From NCBI GenBank assembly GCA_001695595.3, contig MBPM02000114.1, forward strand, positions 1 to 64,000: a DNA stretch of 64,000 nucleotides, given 5' to 3'. Source of the DNA: Plasmopara viticola. Lineage: Eukaryota; Oomycota; Peronosporomycetes; Peronosporales; Peronosporaceae. Shown one piece after another: positions 57,832 through 64,000 of this stretch. The position numbers and the translations under genes are program-made. Below the pieces are notes generated by a model. That model saw only the letters and a program-made list of their open reading frames with translations, made no database searches and had not been told where the DNA came from. Each line of letters begins with the position of its first letter. Positions within the stretch are counted from its first letter, which is position 1.

Positions 57832-58248
57832 TTTAAAGAAAGCTTTGTATATGAAGTGGCACGGCAAGAGAATTTGCAAAAGAATAAGTTTTCCGAGGTG
57901 TCAAGAATTGGGACAGCCAGCTGATCATTTCTTTTCTATGCAATCATAATTAAGGTATTCATGTCAATCGGCTTTTAGAAATATGTCATTCTCTTGCAAA
58001 TTCTTTTGCATTGGCACTTCGGTCGATCGTCATATACACAGCTCTCTCAAGATACTGAAAGAGACTCGAGAGTGATTACGCTTGCCGTACAGTTCGCAAG
58101 AGACTTGCAAGAGACTATTCTTGCCGTGTCACATCAAATAGGAAGCGCTCTTAAGATATTGCGCTCTCTCACTTTTCATTTCGCCTTCTTCTCAGCAATC
58201 GACAACTAGCAAATACATCCATGCAAGTCAAGCAACTGCGCGGCCAAG
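57832..58248 (+). promoter_or_regulatory. single-sided promoter spacer before copy 14
   Basis: Inr-type element intact at 58163-58185, type-R side. Counterpart of 16737-17159. Confidence 0.6.
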
Positions 58249-59059
58249 ATGCAGTTTAATATGCATGCAGTGCTAAGCCGATATGTCAGTGCCTCCATCC
58301 TGCAATCGATCGATGCCCGAAATGCTCCAGCGGAAATCGCTCCTTGGCTCCTACGGGGACTACATTCACCACCCGCTTAAGCGCGATTGTGACTACCGCA
58401 AAAGACACCACGACATGGGCATTGCACTATCGTCGGCGCCTGGAAGACGATAAATCCCAGGCCACCGAGTCAACAGACTACAGCTACGGCATAGACGACT
58501 ATAATCACAAGGACCACGGCCACGATGCTTACGCCTGCAAGGACGACGACCACAGCCACAAGAGCTTCGTGCACAAGGAACACCGCGGCTACAGCAAATA
58601 CGGCAAGGACTACGACGACTACAGCCATGAGTACCACGGCCACGGCAACGACTTCTATGGCCACGGCAACGACCACTACGGCCACGACAATGACAACTAC
58701 GGCAACGGCAATGACTACTATGGTTACGGCAAAGGATACGGTGGTAAAGCCTTTGGCTTTTCCCCGGACTACTATTCGTCATACGACGGATTCATTACGC
58801 ACAAGGATCCATTCGTTGTGGATCAAGAACCCGACAAACTTTGGAGAGAGATTTGAGCCAAACGAAGGGGAAATTCACGTGCTGGTGGTGATTTCGGCCA
58901 AAGACCACACTTCCTCTCTATACGCAGCAATTGCTGCCACGTTGTTTAAACGCACGTTCTTGAACGTTCCCATTACACAAGTTAGAGAACTCAAAAGCTG
59001 AAGCAGCAATTGGTGAAGGACTTCAAATGTGATTGTGGGAAAATTAGAACGGCGACTCG
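58249..59059 (+). pseudogene. CRN-HNH chimeric locus, copy 14, N-terminal and CRN part
   Basis: The signal peptide has a Leu-to-His and a Leu-to-Arg change (MQFNMHAVLSRYVSAS), which would weaken its hydrophobic core. The Gly/Tyr/His frame 58344-58856 has four units and ends LWREI. The CRN frame 58525-59001 has LWIKNPTNFG and HVLVVIS and stops after NVPITQVRELKS. Confidence 0.7.
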
Positions 59060-59653
59060 ATGCTTCTTTGCATGGTGATGAAAGTTGGTCTACCGATTCC
59101 TGTTGCGATTGCATCTCATCTTTTTCGACGAGAACACGATCGCCTCAAAGGTAATTTTTTGCAAATCGAGAATATTGACGTTGTGAATAACGGATTGCTG
59201 CTGTTCAGGCCGATCGCAAGCGCCTTCGATGATCTCGACATTGCGTTCCTTGTCGACAAGTACGATCTGTTCACATTAAATCTAGACGCACAGCTTCTCA
59301 TGGACAGCTTGACCCAAGAGCAATGGGATGTACTTGGAGGTGGATACGTACCAACATATTGGAGGGCAAGCACAAGTCCAATCTACACTTTAAATGCGCC
59401 GCGGTTTAATGTGCTCACAACATTTGGCGAGCTAGATGATAAGGCACTTCGTTTTCCAAGCAGGTCAATTCTACGTCCTGTTAGGCGCTCTTTGTACCAT
59501 CAAGCTCAGTTGGCCAGAGCAAAGGCGTTTACCCAAGGATGGGTGTCGAAAGATTATAGCTTCGATGACTTCTCGTCAGGAGGGTTCACACCGGAAGAAA
59601 AGATGTTATTGCTATTTCTTGGCTATACGAACATCTCCGGAAGTTTGCCATAG
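59060..59653 (+). CDS. 197-aa HNH-nuclease-like ORF, copy 14
   Basis: Almost the same protein as the ORF at 55668-56261, with the same 17-base loss that rejoins the frame. Differences include Gly-to-Asp at ELDDKALR and Lys-Met-Leu for Asn-Met-Ile near the C-terminus. Confidence 0.5.
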   Translation: MLLCMVMKVGLPIPVAIASHLFRREHDRLKGNFLQIENIDVVNNGLLLFRPIASAFDDLDIAFLVDKYDLFTLNLDAQLLMDSLTQEQWDVLGGGYVPTYWRASTSPIYTLNAPRFNVLTTFGELDDKALRFPSRSILRPVRRSLYHQAQLARAKAFTQGWVSKDYSFDDFSSGGFTPEEKMLLLFLGYTNISGSLP

Positions 59654-59723
59654 CGACTTCAATCACATTATCGTGGACGGTGGGTTATATAAGTGTTCGT
59701 TTGCTGGGTCGATCTCACTGAAA

Positions 59724-60152
59724 CACGTGTGTTTGGATAGAAGCGGCGCGGAAGGTGTGACGCTCGATGAACATAGACACCCGGAAGGCTATTTGCACAT
59801 GCTTCCGTTGTTGTGGACCAAGAACCCGAAGTTTTTCAAAGACTACTTTAAGCCAGGAAAACCACGTGTCGGTGGTGATCTTATTATTATATGTTATTTT
59901 AAGTATGGAATTTCACAATTCGCAAGCTACTTCGCGTTACTGTTACTATCGTACATGGTTAGATTATGTGGTATGCTTGAAACAAGTAAATCGTTTATTA
60001 ATTATGACTACTCAGTAAGCCGGTGCAAGTCGTCCTGCAGCTGGTGCCGAACGTTCCGCAGCAAAAAAGGTGTTGCAGGACCCTCTTGGTCTATCGCGCT
60101 TTTCGATCTGCGTGATTTTTGTCACGAAGTCGAGGGGCTGGCTAAACCCTAA
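59724..60152 (+). pseudogene. second CRN N-terminal fragment, copy of locus 14
   Basis: CLDRSGAEGVTLDEHRHPEG, PLLWTKNPKFFKDYFKPGK, then PRVGGD. This subtype is that of copies 3, 6 and 7, although the HNH part is that of copy 13, which points to a recombination between 59.65 and 59.85 kb. Open in one 238-codon ATG-containing frame from 59436, which I regard as accidental. Confidence 0.55.
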
Positions 60153-60335
60153 GCAGATAAATGAATGCTTCACTATTTTGATTTCTAACACCCAATCATT
60201 TGTAAAATAGATGTCTGGGGCAATTTGCGCAATACGCTGATGTCGAAGAATGCATCATACATGCTTATCCCTGTGACGATAGTACAAAAAAAGCTAAATG
60301 TAATTCTCATAGAGCGCTTCATTTTAACCGTAATG
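60153..60335 (-). repeat. partial D segment ending at the LINE insertion
   Basis: Matches 24289-24471 (CATTTTAACTGTAATAAAGAGG there). Here the match ends after CCGTAAT, where the LINE 3' tail begins. Confidence 0.65.
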
Positions 60336-61316
60336 TAATGTATTACGTTACCGCGTTGCCAAGTTATGCACGTGCTAGGCTCAGTCTGGCTAGTCCACGG
60401 CATAGAGTGGTGTCCGCATACGTCGGGTCTCGTTCGGCGGGCAGTGCATCCAGCACCGAGGTCGTGAGGGTCTTCCATTTCTTTCGGTCTTGTGCAAGGG
60501 TACGTACCACTTCGAGGTCTTGTGCTATCCGGAGTCGAAAGCCGGAGCCACGGGAAACAAGGTTGTGGTCGAGTGTTGAGGGGAGCGTGGTGCGGGGACG
60601 TCCGCGCCATTTTGCTGCGGTGGAGAAGAAGTAGGCATCTGGAGGTTAGCTGGAATGTCGGGATTGCGGTGAAGTACATGGCCAAACAGGCGCCAGCGAG
60701 CTTGTGTCAGTCGTAGTCTCAGCGGCCGCTCATCACAGAAGTCGTAGAGTCTTGCATTTGAAATGTGTCGGGGGTAGCGATAGCCAAGAGCGTAGCGAAG
60801 CTGGCGGCGATGGGAACTCTCGAGGCCGTGGAGCTCTGACTTGGTAAGAGCCCAGGTGGCGCAGTTGTACAGCAGAATCGGCAGGACGTAGGTGTTGTAC
60901 AATCGAATGCGGTCTTGGGTGAGATGAGCGTGGGGCGGAGCCAGACGGACCAGAGGCGGTGAAGTGCGAGGGTGGCCAGGGACTTGCGTCGGGATAAATC
61001 TTCAATATCGCCGAGGAGTGTTCCGAGCTTCTTAGTGTGGCGCCGGGTTTCTTCTCGGGATCGGGCGTGTCGAGTGGCGCCCGACGGGTTGCAGTGGCGG
61101 CGGATTTCGGTGACTTCGGTCTTGGCTCCGTTTTTTTTTTTGTTTTGTTTTCAGGGTTAGAAGGAAGTCATCAATGCGGTGCTCACCTCTATCGTAGATC
61201 TTGGTTTCTCGGAGGCCAAGGATGTCGACGCGGTAGCGCCGGAGATCTTCGGGGAGTGTTTCGTGCTTCTTGCGCTTCGAACCTAGAGAATTCACATTGA
61301 AGGAGCCAATCCGGAT
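60336..61316 (-). mobile_element. LINE (non-LTR retrotransposon), internally deleted
   Basis: Read leftwards: the start of an AP-type endonuclease (RIRIGSFNVNSLGSKRKKHE at 61316, then VDILGLRETKI; Asn and Glu of the active site present), a switch of frame, then the end of a reverse transcriptase ORF. That end reads LGTLLGDIEDLSRRKSLATL, LPILLYNCATWALTKSELHG (60525-60902), RWRLFGHVLHR, and in a third frame KWRGRPRTTLPSTLDHNL to a TAA at 60364-60366. The whole catalytic RT core is missing, so the element cannot copy itself. The 3' tail is a short AT repeat (TAATGTAATGTATTACG). Confidence 0.8.
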
Positions 61317-62120
61317 GCGGTTGGCACGGTTAAGGGCGTGGAAGGGGGTTTGTCCTAGTGCTGGAGACCGTCGTGTCGAGGGTGAGACTCGTTAGAGACC
61401 TGCAGATGCCCAAAAGCACCTGCCCGAAGCGCGCGAGCATTTAGCCCCGCGCTTGGAAGGAGGGCGTCACCCCAACCTTTTCCAAGCTTGCTCTCGAGGT
61501 GTTTGAGGAATAGCGGTGTGAGTAAAGCAAATAGAAGTCACAATTGGGATTGTGCGCTTACGATCCCTGAGCTGAACTACGCACTGATTTGCTTTTTGCA
61601 CGCTCCTCCTGTCAATCTCCTTACGAACAAGCCAAGGTGCGCTTCTGTGTCTCAAAAGAGTGGAAACAAAGCGCGTTTTAAGACGAGATGAGTCAAAGCG
61701 CTTAATTCTTGAGAAGATCGTTTTCAATAATCGCAGGTAAACTCTCTAAAAAATATTAAATAAGCTTTCCGGCTTGCTATTAATATGAGGTTATTGTCTA
61801 AATATATATTTTTCTCTTGGCTAACATGATCTGCTAAATAATATTAAATTACTATAAATGACTATTCAGCCGTGCCAACAATAATTTACAATCGACTACC
61901 TCTCTGTTTACATTAGCGGTGAGAGTGCAATTATTATTTGATATGACGGCAAGCACAATTTGGTGCGTTCATATTATGTCTTAACACGGGCATACAGAGG
62001 CAATGCCAAGGACTAAATTGTTATGAAGTCTACAATCTCAAACCAACTGAGCCTTAAGACTTCGTACCCTCATAAGATCAAGACTGGTGGGGCTCTTTTG
62101 TCTTAAGATTAATAAGATGG
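61317..62120. other. sequence between LINE and copy 15
   Basis: 61317-61500 is GC-rich and may be the 5' part of the LINE. A minus frame at 61467-61727 (ATG at 61727, 86 codons, MKTIFSRIKRFDSSRLKTRF) is unrecognised. 61740-62120 is AT-rich, and I see no gene. The expected continuation of the D segment after the LINE target is not here, so the insertion came with a deletion or a further rearrangement. Confidence 0.4.
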
Positions 62121-62990
62121 ATGTCTTTCTTTGCAGAAAACTACAGTCACAACCCGCCCGAACGCGATTGTGACCACCGCAAAGGACATCACGACGTGGG
62201 CATTGCACTATCGTCGGTGCCTGGAAAACGATATATTCCAGGCCACCGAGCAACTACAGCTACGGCAAAAACGACTACGATCACAAGGACTACGGCCACG
62301 ATGCTTACGCCTACAAGGTTGACGACCAGTCACAAGAGCTATGGGTACAAAGAACGCAGCAAAGGATACGGCTATAGCAAGTATGGCAAGGACTACGGCG
62401 ACTACAGCCATGAAAACTACGGCCAAGGCAACGACTTCTACGGCCACGGCAACGACTACTACGGCAACGACAAGGACTATCGGTCTACCGAGCCCTGTTG
62501 TGATTGCATCTCATATTTCCCGACGAGAACACGATTGCTTGAAAGGTGATTTTGGGCAAATCGAGGACATTGACGATGTGAGAAACGGATCGCTGTTGTT
62601 CAGGCCGATCGCAAGCGCCTCCGATGATCTCGACGTTGCGTTCCTTGTAGACAAGCACAATCTATTCACATTAGAGATATTTAAATCAACGATCAAGACG
62701 CACAGCTGCTCATGGACAGCTTGACACAACAGCAATGGGATGCACTTGGAGGTGGATTCGTACCAGCGTATTGGAGGACAAGCACAAGTCCAATTTACGC
62801 TCCAAATGCGCCGCGGTTTAATGTGCTCACAGCATTTGGCGAGTTGTTGAATAAGGCACTTCGTTTTCCAAGCAGGTCAATACTACTTCCTCTTAGGCGC
62901 TGTTTCTACCATCAAGCTCACTTGGCCAGAACAAAGGCGATTATCGAAGGATGGGTGTCGAGATGACTTCTCGTCAAAAAGGATCACACT
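62121..62990 (+). pseudogene. CRN-HNH chimeric locus, copy 15 (divergent, deleted)
   Basis: It has no signal-peptide region: homology begins right after TTTCTTTGCAG, which looks like an intron 3' end. It reads NYSHNPPERDCDHRKGHHDV, then (with frame changes) HKSYGYKERSKGYGYSKYGK, YGHGNDYYGNDKDY, and jumps directly into GLPSPVVIASHISRREHDCL of the HNH domain. The CRN junction is therefore deleted. The HNH part has DDVRNGSLLFRPIAS and later NAPRFNVLTAFGELLNKALR (62712-62966). The many differences from copies 1-14 make it the best outgroup in the window. Confidence 0.7.
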
Positions 62991-63304
62991 GGAAGAAAAG
63001 ATGAAATTGCTATTCTTAGCAATATGAATATCTCCAAAAGTTCGCCATAGCGACTTCAATCAAATTATCGTGGACGGTGATATAGCTGTTTGTTCGCCGG
63101 GTCCATTCCATTGAAACACGTGTGGTTGAATAGAAGCGGCGCGACATCCATAACGCTCGTTCATTCTAATCACCTGTAGGATCTGATATCCTGTTAGACA
63201 AGAAGAGCTTCGCGCTAATTACAGAACCTCGACAAGCAGCTAACAGGTTTAGATCAAACAGAAGACCAAAAAAACAGTAGCTAATTCTTATGCCGTACAT
63301 TCGT
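62991..63304. other. flank between copy 15 and its 94-aa ORF
   Basis: It has the remnant of the second CRN start (ACACGTGTGGTTGAATAGAAG) with GGCGCG retained, then the AACGCTCGTTCATTCTAATC flank typical of the copies next to the 94-aa ORF. No gene. Confidence 0.5.
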
Positions 63305-63577
63305 TCAATTTATTTTTGAATGATGGATATTTATTCTTGATAGATATATATAACTGAAGTGTAGCTTATCGTTTTCAACAATCCACTTAACGGACTTGTT
63401 TTTATGTTTGACCCGACGCACGATATAGCTATCGTCTCCAGCTTGGAACTTGCCGTCTAAAAAGCGCCTGATATTCGAGTCTTCCAATTGTTCGTTGTAT
63501 AACCATCGACAGTACGAGGCATTTTGCTCATGGACTTCCTCAGGAGATTTCCTTTTAAATTTTCCAAACTCAGACAT
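63305..63577 (-). CDS. hypothetical 94-aa family, divergent 90-aa member (S6)
   Basis: ATG-initiated. It has a different N-terminus (MSEFGKFKRKSPEEVHEQNA), a conserved middle (SYCRWLYNEQLEDSNIRRFL, DDSYIVRRVKHKNKSVKWIV) and a changed tail after NDKLHFS caused by a frame change. Over the 56 or so codons I compared with S4, I count five silent and eight replacement differences. Confidence 0.45.
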   Translation of the reverse strand: MSEFGKFKRKSPEEVHEQNASYCRWLYNEQLEDSNIRRFLDGKFQAGDDSYIVRRVKHKNKSVKWIVENDKLHFSYIYLSRINIHHSKIN

Positions 63578-64000
63578 TTTTTGTAGTGTATGTGGTATAT
63601 GGGGTATGCTCGTATATTGTATAGAAGATAATTCAGGATCACAATTTAATTAACTCACGACTGATTCATATTTTGTAATTCTGTTACGAAAAGATACTGT
63701 AATTACTTCATCGCGTAATGGTAGCTGTTTGTTGACATTTATGTTACATTTAGATTAAAAAAGACCAACCACCTGACTAAACAAATGTTGTGTTGATTTT
63801 CTGCGTCCGTAATTATGTTGATGATTTAAATTATTATAGTTTTGTGCTTCAGTGTTTTCTGCCCATTGACACCATAGGATGGGGCTTGTCAAAATTGGAT
63901 TTTTATTTTTTTGTTTGTTTCTAATAGTGTAGGGATGGGGGTCAAGGAGTGTGTAAAAAGAGAAAAATAAGTTATAGTGCAAATGTTGCTTTATCATCAT
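63578..64000 (-). other. T-type interval, copy T6, cut by window end
   Basis: Counterpart of 5962-6400 with scattered changes. The frame at 63755-64000 is open to the window edge but has no ATG of its own in view. Confidence 0.35.

Noticed and set aside
59436..60152. 238-codon ORF spanning HNH end and CRN fragment
   Set aside because: Its first part is a shifted frame of the HNH C-terminus. Homologous copies are broken there.
60338..61300. Plus-strand ORFs across the LINE
   Set aside because: Shadows of the minus-strand endonuclease and RT frames.
1..64000. tRNA or rRNA genes
   Set aside because: None recognised on either strand by eye. A covariance-model scan would be needed to exclude them.

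Overview
The window looks like an oomycete genome, probably Peronosporales (Phytophthora / downy-mildew type). The evidence is: repeated Crinkler (CRN)-type effector fragments carrying the HVLVVVP junction motif; a core promoter matching the oomycete Inr plus flanking element about 65-80 bases upstream of a signal-peptide ATG; a decayed MULE transposase with a FAR1/zinc-knuckle layout; and a LINE remnant. I see no bacterial features. Only ATG is treated as a start here, and many open frames in the window lack one.

Almost the whole window is one repeat array. It holds 15 copies of a chimeric locus: (i) a signal-peptide start MQFNMLAVLSLYVSASILQS; (ii) a Gly/Tyr/His/Asp-rich stretch with a 21-base minisatellite (Gly-His-Gly-Asn-Asp-x-Tyr); (iii) the end of a CRN N-terminal region (LWIKNP to HVLVV); (iv) an HNH-type nuclease-like domain. 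Copies 1-14 start at 3472(-), 4047(+), 13203(-), 13755(+), 17160(+), 21843(-), 22417(+), 34788(-), 35361(+), 44534(-), 45077(+), 54294(-), 54877(+) and 58249(+). Copy 15 (62121+) is older, divergent and lacks the signal peptide. None encodes the full chain in a single frame.

Twelve of these copies lie in head-to-head pairs around six spacers of about 0.55 kb with divergent promoters (centres near 3760, 13480, 22130, 35075, 44805, 54585). Four of the intervals between spacers are modules of about 9.7 kb bounded by inverted CRN-HNH arms. Inside each module lie a second CRN fragment, a 3-4 kb D segment of unknown content, a WD40 fragment resembling the start of CAF-1 p60, and two small unidentified ORFs (80 and 94 aa). 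The interior runs in one orientation at 3.8-13.5 and 44.8-54.6 kb, and in the opposite orientation at 22.1-35.1 and 35.1-44.8 kb. Truncated tandem arms follow at 13.5-19.4 and 54.6-60.3 kb. On a larger scale, 1-19 kb and 41-60 kb have the same order, as a direct duplication.

The D segment at 24.3-31.3 kb is interrupted by 3.4 kb holding the MULE pseudogene. At the right end, an internally deleted LINE (60336-61316) interrupts the flank of copy 14, followed by divergent copy 15. The picture is a rapidly rearranging effector-pseudogene cluster built by inverted duplication, inversion and gene conversion. A few ORFs stayed or became open: copy 11 has a 200-aa ORF with a signal peptide, copy 12 an unbroken CRN-HNH frame, and copies 13 and 14 an HNH frame joined by a shared deletion.
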